In this document: positions 55,810-64,000 of the stretch, piece by piece
Layout: each line of letters opens with the position of its first letter
Numbering within the stretch: position 1 is the stretch's first letter
From: an uncultured Schlesneria sp.
Lineage (GTDB): Bacteria; Planctomycetota; Planctomycetia; Planctomycetales; Planctomycetaceae
NCBI GenBank assembly: GCA_903858935.1
Contig: CAIOKO010000258.1
Coordinates: forward strand, 62,001 to 126,000
Direction of reading: 5' to 3'
DNA: 64,000 nucleotides
Made by a program: the position numbers and the translations under genes
The notes under the pieces: model-generated
Told to the model about the DNA's origin: nothing
Seen by the model: only the letters and a program-made list of their open reading frames with translations
Databases searched by the model: none

Positions 55810-55876
55810 ACCCCCTTTGCTGTGATCGAGAACGTCGGATCGCTATACTCCAATAAGTTCAACAGGAGATCCGCGA

Positions 55877-58525
55877 ATGTCGTTGGCCGCTGGTACATAT
55901 CACTCATGGTGGGATTGTTCCCGCTTCTTCCCGGCCAGAATTCTCGTATCTCTCATTACAGTTCTTGGATTTGCGTCTCACGCAATCGCCGCCGACGTCG
56001 AAGAGACTCGCAAGTTACTGATCAAAGGTGACTACGCCGAGTGCATTAAGGTTGCGGGCAAAGCGATCGATGAACGTGCCTTCGGTGAAGATTTTTATCT
56101 TTTTAAATCGGAAGCCGAATTGAATTCCGGCCTTTATAAAGAGGCCTACGAAACGATTTCGGCCGGTTTAACACGATATGCGTGGAGTGTTCGCTTGCGC
56201 CAGGCGGGGATTGAGCCCGCGCGATTGTCCGGCAACGTGATGCAGGGGACAATCTGGCAGGCGGAAATCGCTGACGTCGTCGGTCGAGCGGCCTGGCGAT
56301 ACAACGGAGACGCAGACAGCCTGGTTGCTCTTGGTCGAGTGGCTTTGGCGACAGGAGCGGATGCCCGACAGGTCCTTGAAGTCTTCTATGATCGCGCGCT
56401 TAAAGTGAGTCCCACGCATTGCGGTGCCATTATTGCCAGTGGTGAAATGGCACTCTCGAAAAAAGATTTTGCGTTAGCGGCCGAGACTTTTGAAGCGGGT
56501 GTCAAGGCACACCCTCAAGACCCTGACATCCATTTTGGGCTTTCCCGAGCACTGGAAAGATCGCAGCCGCCGTTAGCCGCTCACCATCTTTCTGAGGCCT
56601 TGCGACTAAATCCCCATCATCTTCCGGCAATCCTCCACCGAGTCGACCACTCAATCGATTCGGAGCAATATGGTGATGCCGCGAAACTGCTCGACGAGGC
56701 TTTGGAAGTCAACAAGCTATGTCCTTTATGCTGGGCATATTATGCCGTGCTGGCGCATCTCGATAACAACGTCGAAAACGAACTCGAGTTCCGCAACCGG
56801 GCACTCAAGCCGTGGCCTGAGAATCCCGCTGTAGACCACCTGATCGGCCGAAAGCTGTCGCAAAAATACCGGTTCACTGAAGGGGCAGCCCATCAGCGAA
56901 CCGCTCTTCAATTCGCTGCAAACTACCAGCCGGCACGAGTTCAGCTTGCCCAGGACCTGTTACGTCTGGGTGAAGAGGATGAAGGATGGAAATTGAGTGA
57001 TGCGGCATTGAAGTATGACGCCTATGACGTCCACGTTTTTAATCTGGTTCAACTTCGGGACGAACTAGACAAGTTTACCACGCTTGAGGGAGCCGGTTTC
57101 CGCCTGCGGATGGAAGCCAAAGAAGCAGCGATTTACGGTTCGGATGTGCTGCTGCTTTTACAGCGTGCCAAACAGACCTTGTGCCCGAAATATGGCCTTG
57201 AATTGAAGGACGTGATTACTGTCGAAATTTTTCCTGATCCGAATGATTTCGCTGTAAGAACGTTTGGACTGCCCGGCGCAGAGGGGTTTCTGGGCGTCTG
57301 CTTTGGAAAAGTCATTACGGCTAACAGTCCAGCTTCGCAGAAAGAGACCCCCTCGAACTGGCAGTCAGTGTTATGGCATGAATTTTGTCACGTGGTGACC
57401 TTAGAGAAAACGAGAAACCGAATGCCTCGCTGGTTGAGCGAAGGAATCTCGGTCTATGAAGAACGTCAGGCATCGCCAACTTGGGGCCAGAGAATGAGCC
57501 CCAGGCATCGCAAGCGAATTCTTGACCGAGGTGTCAATTCCGTTCGAGAAATGAGTGGTTCGTTTCTGCGTCCGGAAAAGCCTGAAGATCTGCAGTTCGC
57601 CTATTTCCAGGCCTCGCTGCTTGTGGAATATCTCGTCGAGAAGTACGGCGTCGAATCTCTCAAGAAAATCCTCGACGATCTGGCTGCGGGGATTCCAGTC
57701 GATCAGGCGATCGAGCGGCACACGACATCGCTGAATCAGATCGATATGGAGTTTCGCGATTATGCCATCGAGATGGCGCGGCGGCTTGCACCGGATCTCG
57801 ATTGGGAACAATACGATCTCTCGGCAATTAAAGATGACGATGATCCAGACCGACTTGAGCGCTGGGTCGACGATCATCCCGCCAGCATTCAGGGTCTGAC
57901 CATGCTTGCCGATCAATTGATTTCGAAGCGAGAGTTTGCAAAAGCCAAAAAGTCTCTCGCCAAACTGATCGAATTGTATCCTGAGCAGACCGGCCTCGAC
58001 AGCGCGTATCTACTGCTATCCGCGATCCATCGTGAATTGAATGAACCGGATGACGAACGACGAGTTCTTGAGCAATACATTTCGCATACGGACGACGCCA
58101 AATCAGCCTTGCTTCGATTGATCGAGTTACAAACCAAGACCCAGGATTGGCCTGCCGCCGCGACTACCGTGAAGCGACTACTGGAAGTGAATCCCTTACT
58201 CGCTCAAGCTCAAAAGGCTCGCGCTGCTACCAGCGAGCAAACGGGCGATGTTGATGATGCGATCAAGGGTTTACGGGCATGGCTCTTAATGGACCCTGAC
58301 GATCCTGCGGAAGCCCATTTCCGCCTGGCAAAACTGCTCGATGCAAACGGTTTGCCCGACGCAAAGAAGCATGTTCTGGCTGCCTTGGAAGCCGCGCCAA
58401 GATATCGTGAAGCGCAAAAGTTGCTGTTAAAGATAGTTCGCTCTGAACCTGCCGATGCCGAGCGAACAACGACGGACAAAGCTGCAGACAACAAACGAAT
58501 CCGCCCGGAAAAAGTAGGGTTCTGA
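55877..58525 (+). CDS. exported TPR-repeat protein with gluzincin-type peptidase centre
   Basis: An 882-residue protein with a signal peptide (ARILVSLITVLGFASHAIAAD), about eight tetratricopeptide repeats (e.g. KDFALAAETFEAGVKAHPQDPDIHFGL) over residues 60-430, and a metallopeptidase-like centre with HEFCH (His501, Glu502, His505) followed by SEG (Glu522), the third zinc ligand spacing of gluzincins and peptidase MA-like proteins. More TPR-like repeats follow to the C-terminus. Such proteins are thought to be periplasmic and possibly proteolytic. SD AGGAGATCC precedes the ATG. The DUF4159 gene begins two bases after the stop, so the two are cotranscribed, followed by moxR. Confidence 0.86.
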   Translation: MSLAAGTYHSWWDCSRFFPARILVSLITVLGFASHAIAADVEETRKLLIKGDYAECIKVAGKAIDERAFGEDFYLFKSEAELNSGLYKEAYETISAGLTRYAWSVRLRQAGIEPARLSGNVMQGTIWQAEIADVVGRAAWRYNGDADSLVALGRVALATGADARQVLEVFYDRALKVSPTHCGAIIASGEMALSKKDFALAAETFEAGVKAHPQDPDIHFGLSRALERSQPPLAAHHLSEALRLNPHHLPAILHRVDHSIDSEQYGDAAKLLDEALEVNKLCPLCWAYYAVLAHLDNNVENELEFRNRALKPWPENPAVDHLIGRKLSQKYRFTEGAAHQRTALQFAANYQPARVQLAQDLLRLGEEDEGWKLSDAALKYDAYDVHVFNLVQLRDELDKFTTLEGAGFRLRMEAKEAAIYGSDVLLLLQRAKQTLCPKYGLELKDVITVEIFPDPNDFAVRTFGLPGAEGFLGVCFGKVITANSPASQKETPSNWQSVLWHEFCHVVTLEKTRNRMPRWLSEGISVYEERQASPTWGQRMSPRHRKRILDRGVNSVREMSGSFLRPEKPEDLQFAYFQASLLVEYLVEKYGVESLKKILDDLAAGIPVDQAIERHTTSLNQIDMEFRDYAIEMARRLAPDLDWEQYDLSAIKDDDDPDRLERWVDDHPASIQGLTMLADQLISKREFAKAKKSLAKLIELYPEQTGLDSAYLLLSAIHRELNEPDDERRVLEQYISHTDDAKSALLRLIELQTKTQDWPAAATTVKRLLEVNPLLAQAQKARAATSEQTGDVDDAIKGLRAWLLMDPDDPAEAHFRLAKLLDANGLPDAKKHVLAALEAAPRYREAQKLLLKIVRSEPADAERTTTDKAADNKRIRPEKVGF

Positions 58526-58527
58526 AG

Positions 58528-59376
58528 ATGAAACGCGTCATTCCCCTGATCAGCATTTTCGCAATGCTCGTGATCGTCATTAGCACGATCGGGCTGACGC
58601 ACGGACAGAACCGAGGTTTGCAGCGGCGGTTCGGTGGACGGCTCGAAACGGCAGTCCCTGACAACCGGAACGGTGTCCCATTGTGGGACGTCGATCCAGC
58701 ATTCAAAGACGATGTCTTTACGTTTGTCCGGATCGAATATGATTCAACGAGGCGACCGGGCTCATGGCTGACAGATTTTCCTGATGCTGATCTCAATTTT
58801 TCATATCGTCTTCAGCAATTGACGTCGCTGAAAGTCGATCCGAACGGGCGGATCATGCGACTGACAGATCCCGACCTGTTTCACTATCCGTTTATTTACC
58901 TGATTGAACCGGGGGGAATTTATCTTGCCCCAGATGAGATCGCGGCATTGCGAAGATACCTGCTGAACGGCGGTTTTCTGATGGTTGACGACTTCTGGGG
59001 CGAAGAAGAATGGCGAGTCTTCTATCAGACGATCAAACAAGTCTTCCCGGACCGGGAACCGATTGAACTTCCACTTGATCACGCCATCTTTCACGGCGTT
59101 TACGATTTGAAAGAGAAGCCACAGATCCCCGCCATTGGTGTCGCGATTGATGGGCGATCAACGGGCAAAACGTGGGAACGTGAAGACGCAAAGACGCCCC
59201 ATTATCGTGGTCTATTCGACGACAAAGGTCGGATGATGGCGATTATTTGCCACAATACAGATCTTGGAGATGGATGGGAACGTGAAGGAGAAGACCCCTG
59301 GTACTTCACCGAATTCTCTGAAAAGAAAGCCTATCCATTGGGAATCAATATTATTTTCTACGCGATGACTCACTGA
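58528..59376 (+). CDS. DUF4159 domain protein
   Basis: A 282-residue exported or anchored protein (N-terminal hydrophobic LISIFAMLVIVISTIGLTHG). The body has the DUF4159 signature: DLNFSYRLQQLTSLKVDPNGR, YPFIYLIEPGGIYLAPDEIAALRRYLLNGGFLMVDDFWG, HAIFHGVYDL, and PLGINIIFYAMTH. It resembles a class-I glutamine-amidotransferase-like fold without the classical triad. It starts two bases after the TPR-peptidase gene and is followed 40 bases later by moxR; DUF4159-MoxR pairs are recurrent in planctomycetes. Function unknown, possibly part of a MoxR-assisted assembly system. Confidence 0.9.
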   Translation: MKRVIPLISIFAMLVIVISTIGLTHGQNRGLQRRFGGRLETAVPDNRNGVPLWDVDPAFKDDVFTFVRIEYDSTRRPGSWLTDFPDADLNFSYRLQQLTSLKVDPNGRIMRLTDPDLFHYPFIYLIEPGGIYLAPDEIAALRRYLLNGGFLMVDDFWGEEEWRVFYQTIKQVFPDREPIELPLDHAIFHGVYDLKEKPQIPAIGVAIDGRSTGKTWEREDAKTPHYRGLFDDKGRMMAIICHNTDLGDGWEREGEDPWYFTEFSEKKAYPLGINIIFYAMTH

Positions 59377-59416
59377 TCTCGATTTTTCCAAAAACAAACC
59401 GCAGCCGGAGTCCCTT

Positions 59417-60430
59417 GTGAACGTGACGAGTTTATCCCCCGCCGACGATGACGAGATGCGAGTCCTCGAACTGGTTCGAACAGGCCGTCAACGGATTCGG
59501 GCCGAATTGGCGAAGACGATCGTCGGTCAGTCCGAAGCTGTTGAGCAGCTTTTGATTTCCCTCTTTGCCGGTGGCCATTGCCTGATCACCGGGGCGCCGG
59601 GACTGGCGAAGACATTGCTGGTCAAATCAATCGCGCAGGTATTTCATCTGAAGTTTCAGCGGATTCAATTCACACCCGATCTGATGCCGGCAGACATTAC
59701 GGGGACTGAGATCCTCGAACAGGATGAATCGGGGCGTCGGCAGGTTGTCTTCGTCAAAGGGCCGATTTTCACCAACGTCCTTTTGGCAGATGAAATCAAC
59801 CGAACCCCGCCGAAGACTCAAGCCGCCTTACTTGAAGCGATGCAGGAACATCAGGTGACTGCGGCAGGGACGCGATATGTGCTAGAGGAACCTTTTTTCG
59901 TGCTGGCCACGCAGAACCCCATCGAGATGGAAGGGACATACCCGCTTCCTGAAGCACAGCTTGACCGGTTCATGTTTAACGTCGTCATCAACTACTTGCC
60001 TGAGGATGACGAAGTCGCGGTTGTGGCTCGGACAACGTCGGCCAGACCTGAATCGATTGAAGCCCTGTTCACCGGGGTCGATATCCAGCAGATTCATGCA
60101 CTGGTTCGGCAGGTTCCTGTGGCGGAAGATGTTGTAAGATTCGCCGTTCGCCTCGCAGCAGCCTCGCGTCCGAATCAACCTGGTTCGCCTGATTTCATCA
60201 ATGATTGGGTTTCATGGGGAGCCGGTTTGCGGGCGGCGCAATATCTTGTGCTCGGTGGCAAAGCACGTGCGCTGCTGTCTGGGCGTTCAAACGTGACCTG
60301 GGATGATATTCGCGCCCTTGCGGCCCCCGTGCTCAGGCACCGCATCCTGATTAACTACCGTGCCGAGGCTGCTGGCCAAACGGTTGAAAACATCATTTCA
60401 AGGTTGCTAGAGACCGTGAAAACGTCGTAA
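59417..60430 (+). CDS. moxR: MoxR-family AAA+ ATPase
   Basis: A 337-residue MoxR chaperone-type ATPase. It contains TIVGQSEAVEQLLI, Walker A GAPGLAKT, QFTPDLMPADITGTEIL, Walker B VLLADEINRTPPKTQAALLEAMQE, sensor ATQNPIEMEGTYPLPEAQLDRFMFNV and the arginine-containing RYRAEAAGQT end. These ATPases help assemble or activate protein complexes together with VWA-domain proteins. The start is GTG at 59417 with GGAG at six bases. Downstream, no DUF58 or VWA gene follows, which is unusual for this family; the next gene is an unrelated haem protein. Confidence 0.93.
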   Translation: MNVTSLSPADDDEMRVLELVRTGRQRIRAELAKTIVGQSEAVEQLLISLFAGGHCLITGAPGLAKTLLVKSIAQVFHLKFQRIQFTPDLMPADITGTEILEQDESGRRQVVFVKGPIFTNVLLADEINRTPPKTQAALLEAMQEHQVTAAGTRYVLEEPFFVLATQNPIEMEGTYPLPEAQLDRFMFNVVINYLPEDDEVAVVARTTSARPESIEALFTGVDIQQIHALVRQVPVAEDVVRFAVRLAAASRPNQPGSPDFINDWVSWGAGLRAAQYLVLGGKARALLSGRSNVTWDDIRALAAPVLRHRILINYRAEAAGQTVENIISRLLETVKTS

Positions 60431-60613
60431 CTCGCTAGTACTTTGACAAACTTCTCCGTTAGTATTTTGTGCCAAGTTAATCTGAGTCTTCGGAGACCCA
60501 GTCGCTCTCGAAAATACGTGACGAAGAGTACTGCTTGACCGAGGACGGTCAAACGGTGGCACACAGATAAAGCACTTAATTCGTCTATTTCATTTTGTAA
60601 GGAAACAACGTCG

Positions 60614-63600
60614 ATGTCCCTTCGAGCTATTCGCTTGTACGTCCTGGCCATTTTATCGGTATTAACGGGATCATTATTCTCCATCGCTGCCGACACAACT
60701 GACAAAAAGAACTACACACAATTGCCAGAGGTCGCTCCGGCGGCAGGCCAGGCTGCTCAGGATAAGTCACCGGTTCCTGCAGTCTCCCCATCAATATTTA
60801 AAGATGGGCCCGTTCCGAAATGGATCTGGGGTGCCGACGAAAACAAGAACTACGTCGTACGATCGACATTTCAAGGAACGGGTAAGTCAGCGTGGCTGCG
60901 TGCCACGTGTGACAACGCAATGACCATCTACGTGAATGGAAAAAAGGTTGCGTCCAGCGACAACTTCAACCGTCCGGAGCAACTGGACATCAAATCGCAT
61001 CTTAAGGATGGTGAGAACGTCATCGAAGCCGAAGTCGTGAATTCCGGTGGCCCGGCAGGATTTGTAGCCAAGCTGGTGATTACTGGTAACGATGGCAAGG
61101 TTCGTTATCTCGTGACGGATGAATCGTGGAAGGTGGCGGATACTCGAACCTCGAAAGAGACCGTCGCACCCCGAATCACATATCCGGCGCTGGAAGACCA
61201 TCCGGGTGGCAAGGGGATGCTCACCGATTTGACGGTGGAAGAAGCCCGAGACCTTTTCACCGTGCTTCCAGGTTTTCAGGTTGAAAGACTTTTCACCGTT
61301 CCGAAAGAGGAACTCGGTTCCTGGGTGAACTTAACGACTGATCCGAAAGGCCGATTGATCGTCAGTGACCAGGGCAAATTAGGTTTGTTCCGCGTAACTC
61401 CGTCGCCGTTGGGGACCCAGGAGCCGACAAAAGTCGAGCCCTTGGACATTCAGTTCGACGGCAAAAGGGTGTCAGGTGCTCAGGGGCTGCTTTATGCATT
61501 TGACAGCCTGTACGTAATGATCAACGGAGGGTCTGTTCCTACGGGTTTATACCGCTGCAAGGACACCAACGGTGACGACCAGTATGACGAAGTTGTGAAG
61601 CTTCGCGACATTCCTGGTGGGGGCGAACATGGTCCGCATGCGTTGCGACTTTCGCCAGATGGAAAATCCATTTACGTCGATGCAGGTAATCACACAAAAC
61701 TTCCATTCGAAGTCAAATTGAACGCTCCGCCTCAGACGATGGGTGGAGTTCGCTCAGAACAGTTGCGAGCCACGCTTCCCGAAGGAGTGACCAGTCGATT
61801 GGTTCCGAATTGGGATGAGGATCAGCTTCTTCCACGTCAATGGGACGCAGGCGGTCACGCCGTGGGAATTCTGGCTCCCGGCGGTTGGATCGCCAGGACA
61901 GATCCTGAAGGCAAAACTTGGGAAGTTGTTTCGTCAGGCTACCGCAACCAATACGATTTTGCCTTCAACGCCGACGGAGAAATCTTCGCGTACGATGCAG
62001 ACATGGAATGGGATATGGGATCACCGTGGTATCGACCAACGCGGGTCGTGCATGCCACCAGTGGAAGTGAATTTGGCTGGCGAAGCGGAACTGGAAAATG
62101 GCCAGAGTACTACCCTGATAGTCTGCCAGCCCTCGTCCATGTTGGACCAGGTTCACCAGTAGGGGTCGAGTTTGGGTATGGAACGAAATTCCCGGGCAAA
62201 TACCAGAAGGCCTTGTTCATCTGTGACTGGACTTTCGGAACGATGTATGCCGTCCATATCGAACCAAGCGGTGCAAGCTACCAGGCGACAAAAGAAGAAT
62301 TCCTGTCACGGACTCCGCTTCCATTAACCGACGTCGTCGTTCATCGGGACGGATCGCTGTACTTTACCACCGGCGGGCGCGGCACTCAGTCTGAGTTATA
62401 TCGAGTGACTTATGTCGGCAAGGAATCAACCTCACCTGTCGATCCGCGTGACAGTCGAGATGCCGAACTGAGAGCACTTCGTCGAAAAATCGAAGGGTAT
62501 CACACGAATGTCGATCAACCGTCTCAAGCTGCGGGATTCCTTATTCCTTATCTGGGCCATGCAGATCGACATATCCGTTATGCGGCCCGAGTGGCACTGG
62601 AACGACTTCCGTTAGAACTCTGGCAGGATAACGTCCTCAATTCAAAGGACGCAGACACCGTCATTACAGGTTGCATCGGGCTGGCCCGACAAGGGGAGTC
62701 TCCCCTGCTGCTGCCGATTCTCAAAGCTCTCGGTAATTTAGATGTATTCTCTATGAACCAGCCTCAACAACTCGGAATGCTGCGAGCCTTGCAACTGGCG
62801 TTTATCCGGCTGAGTCATCCGAGCGACGAAAAGTCCGAACAGATCATTGCCGCAAAAGCGAAGCTTGGTGCCCGCCTGGATGCCGTGTTTCCAACGCCGT
62901 TTGATTCATTGAATCGAGAAATTGCGACGCTCATGGTCTTTGTTAACTCTCCGGGAGCAACCAGCAAGATCGTTCCGTTGCTCGCGAAAGAGCGGGTCAT
63001 CCAGAAGTCAGACTTCGGTGACGTCGCTTCGCGCAATAAGCAATTCGGTAAGTCGATCGAAGTCATGATGGCAAACCAACCTGATTTACAACAATATCAC
63101 TACGCCTTCGTACTAAGAAATCTGAAACAGTCGTATCGAACTGAAACTCGGACCACAGGCGGTGTCGCCCTGCAGACTACGACACCGGCTTGGTCGATGG
63201 CAGATCGTAAGACTTACTTTTCCTGGTTCGAAAAGGCTCATTCATGGGCAGGTGGCGCCAGCTATCAGAAATTTCTCACGAACATTGAGAACGCGGCTTT
63301 CGAATCGATGCCCGAGAACGAACGAGTTATTCTCGAAGCGACCGGCGTTCGCAAAGCTTACAAGGCACCAGAATTGCCCAAGCCAGCTGGTCCTGGCAAG
63401 GACTATACGCTCGATGAGCTAGTTGCACTGTCAACAACACAGATGAAAGGCCGCGACTTCAAGAACGGCGAAAAAATGTACAAGGCTGCCCGGTGTGTTG
63501 TCTGTCATCGATTCGGTGGTGACGGTGGTTCAACAGGGCATGACCTGACGCAAGCGGCAGGACGATTCACATTTAAGGATTTGACAGAATCGATTATTGA

Positions 63601-63898
63601 TCCGAGCAAGGTTGTTTCGGACCAGTACAAGACCACGCTTGTCGAAACCAAAGCGGGGAAAACATACTCGGGCCGTATTGTATCAGCGACTAACGATTCG
63701 ATTACGTTGCTGATCGACCCTGAAGATTCGACAAAACTCGTCACGTTAAAGAATGACGAAATCGAATCCAGGCAGCTTTCATCTGTCTCACTGATGCCCA
63801 AAGATTTGCTCAAGCCGCTCAACGAGAACGAAGTGCTGGACCTGCTGGCGTACCTTCTGTCCCGTGGCGACGCGAAAGATTCGATGTTCAAGAAGTGA
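60614..63898 (+). CDS. large exported protein with beta-propeller-like and c-type haem domains
   Basis: A 1094-residue protein. A signal peptide (LYVLAILSVLTGSLFSIAA) is followed by a galactose-binding-like domain (KWIWGADENKNYVVRSTF, AMTIYVNGKKVASSDN), a sorbosone/glucose dehydrogenase-like propeller (LPGFQVERLFTVPKEELGSWVNLTTDPKGRLIV, GEHGPHALRLSPDGKSIYV), a HEAT-like segment, and a C-terminal c-type haem domain with CVVCHRFGG, TGHDLTQAAGRF, DPSKVVSDQY and a VETKAGKTYSGRI strand. This arrangement is the planctomycete/verrucomicrobial membrane-bound dehydrogenase plus Pirellula-type haem domain. It is probably a periplasmic oxidase of sugars or alcohols passing electrons to cytochromes. SD GGAAAC precedes the ATG. 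Confidence 0.92.
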   Translation: MSLRAIRLYVLAILSVLTGSLFSIAADTTDKKNYTQLPEVAPAAGQAAQDKSPVPAVSPSIFKDGPVPKWIWGADENKNYVVRSTFQGTGKSAWLRATCDNAMTIYVNGKKVASSDNFNRPEQLDIKSHLKDGENVIEAEVVNSGGPAGFVAKLVITGNDGKVRYLVTDESWKVADTRTSKETVAPRITYPALEDHPGGKGMLTDLTVEEARDLFTVLPGFQVERLFTVPKEELGSWVNLTTDPKGRLIVSDQGKLGLFRVTPSPLGTQEPTKVEPLDIQFDGKRVSGAQGLLYAFDSLYVMINGGSVPTGLYRCKDTNGDDQYDEVVKLRDIPGGGEHGPHALRLSPDGKSIYVDAGNHTKLPFEVKLNAPPQTMGGVRSEQLRATLPEGVTSRLVPNWDEDQLLPRQWDAGGHAVGILAPGGWIARTDPEGKTWEVVSSGYRNQYDFAFNADGEIFAYDADMEWDMGSPWYRPTRVVHATSGSEFGWRSGTGKWPEYYPDSLPALVHVGPGSPVGVEFGYGTKFPGKYQKALFICDWTFGTMYAVHIEPSGASYQATKEEFLSRTPLPLTDVVVHRDGSLYFTTGGRGTQSELYRVTYVGKESTSPVDPRDSRDAELRALRRKIEGYHTNVDQPSQAAGFLIPYLGHADRHIRYAARVALERLPLELWQDNVLNSKDADTVITGCIGLARQGESPLLLPILKALGNLDVFSMNQPQQLGMLRALQLAFIRLSHPSDEKSEQIIAAKAKLGARLDAVFPTPFDSLNREIATLMVFVNSPGATSKIVPLLAKERVIQKSDFGDVASRNKQFGKSIEVMMANQPDLQQYHYAFVLRNLKQSYRTETRTTGGVALQTTTPAWSMADRKTYFSWFEKAHSWAGGASYQKFLTNIENAAFESMPENERVILEATGVRKAYKAPELPKPAGPGKDYTLDELVALSTTQMKGRDFKNGEKMYKAARCVVCHRFGGDGGSTGHDLTQAAGRFTFKDLTESIIDPSKVVSDQYKTTLVETKAGKTYSGRIVSATNDSITLLIDPEDSTKLVTLKNDEIESRQLSSVSLMPKDLLKPLNENEVLDLLAYLLSRGDAKDSMFKK

Positions 63899-63960
63899 CA
63901 GACTGTCAAAGGGTGCTTTACTGTTTTTACACCGATTCGGGCAGCCTTAGAAACCATGAA

Positions 63961-63994
63961 AATCGGATGGTCTTTATGACAAGACCATCCGATT
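63961..63994. terminator. 14-bp perfect hairpin after final gene
   Basis: AATCGGATGGTCTT and AAGACCATCCGATT pair perfectly around TATGAC, 62 bases beyond the stop at 63898. The stem is long enough to terminate transcription; no pronounced T-run follows on the plus strand. Confidence 0.7.
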
Positions 63995-64000
63995 CATGTT

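Overview
The window reads as chromosomal DNA from a planctomycete (class Planctomycetia, Planctomycetaceae-like). The marker families are typical of that phylum: two DUF1549/DUF1553 cytochrome-like proteins, DUF1501 and DUF1552 Tat proteins, a DUF1592-type multi-domain protein, a DUF1559 prepilin-like protein, a sulfatase, a surface protein with the LEPR-XLL N-terminal motif, a PqqD/M50/HlyD fusion, and a large protein with a Pirellula/Verrucomicrobium-type C-terminal haem-binding domain. Intergenic DNA is long and rich in palindromic repeats. No plasmid, phage or complete insertion sequence is visible.

Layout. 1-5359 (minus): a degradative operon of a PSCyt/DUF1553 protein, a DUF1501 protein and a truncated GH71/99-like glycosidase. 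5835-6551 (plus): a lone TIR-domain protein in AT-rich DNA. 7437-10439 (minus): a LEPR-XLL surface protein with five 128-residue repeats. 10705-13275 (minus): two-gene bd-oxidase-like module with a fused cytochrome c domain. 13395-17353 (minus): DUF1592/DUF1552 pair with overlapping stop and start. 17872-19073: DUF1559 protein followed by a tiny lipoprotein that begins with TTG. 19638-23517 (minus): sulfatase, Gfo/Idh/MocA oxidoreductase and a CDGSH protein. 23762-27343 (plus): secreted PCMT-like methyltransferase followed closely by an orphan Eco57I-type N6-adenine methyltransferase. 27491-33682: mixed housekeeping and hypothetical genes (CinA, WaaP-like kinase, rRNA-type methyltransferase, GNAT, cyclophilin). 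33836-37181 (minus): HlyD adaptor plus PqqD-M50-HlyD membrane fusion.

37182-44460 is the accessory part. A repeat-filled 1.7 kb gap precedes a two-gene operon: a 1290-residue DUF4062-STAND NTPase with a long helical C-terminus, whose stop codon overlaps by four bases the GTG start of a 241-residue protein. That second protein carries an R-x4-H motif in a helical context, as in HEPN ribonucleases. I regard this as the best candidate for an undescribed defence system. Just upstream lies a decayed VapC-like PIN-domain gene that conventional gene calling would split.

44461-64000 returns to core and planctomycete-typical functions: acetylxylan esterase, XseA, a DUF1549/DUF1553 plus sugar-isomerase pair, TrmH-family methyltransferase, tRNA-Gln(CTG), ilvN-ilvC, a TPR metallopeptidase/DUF4159/MoxR run, and a large haem-binding protein. 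Between 51.7 and 53.8 kb three copies of a palindromic repeat occur. One copy forms the C-terminal codons of the TrmH-family gene.

All calls come from reading translations and motifs; no database search was run. Family names are recognition from established knowledge, and functional roles of the DUF families are inference.
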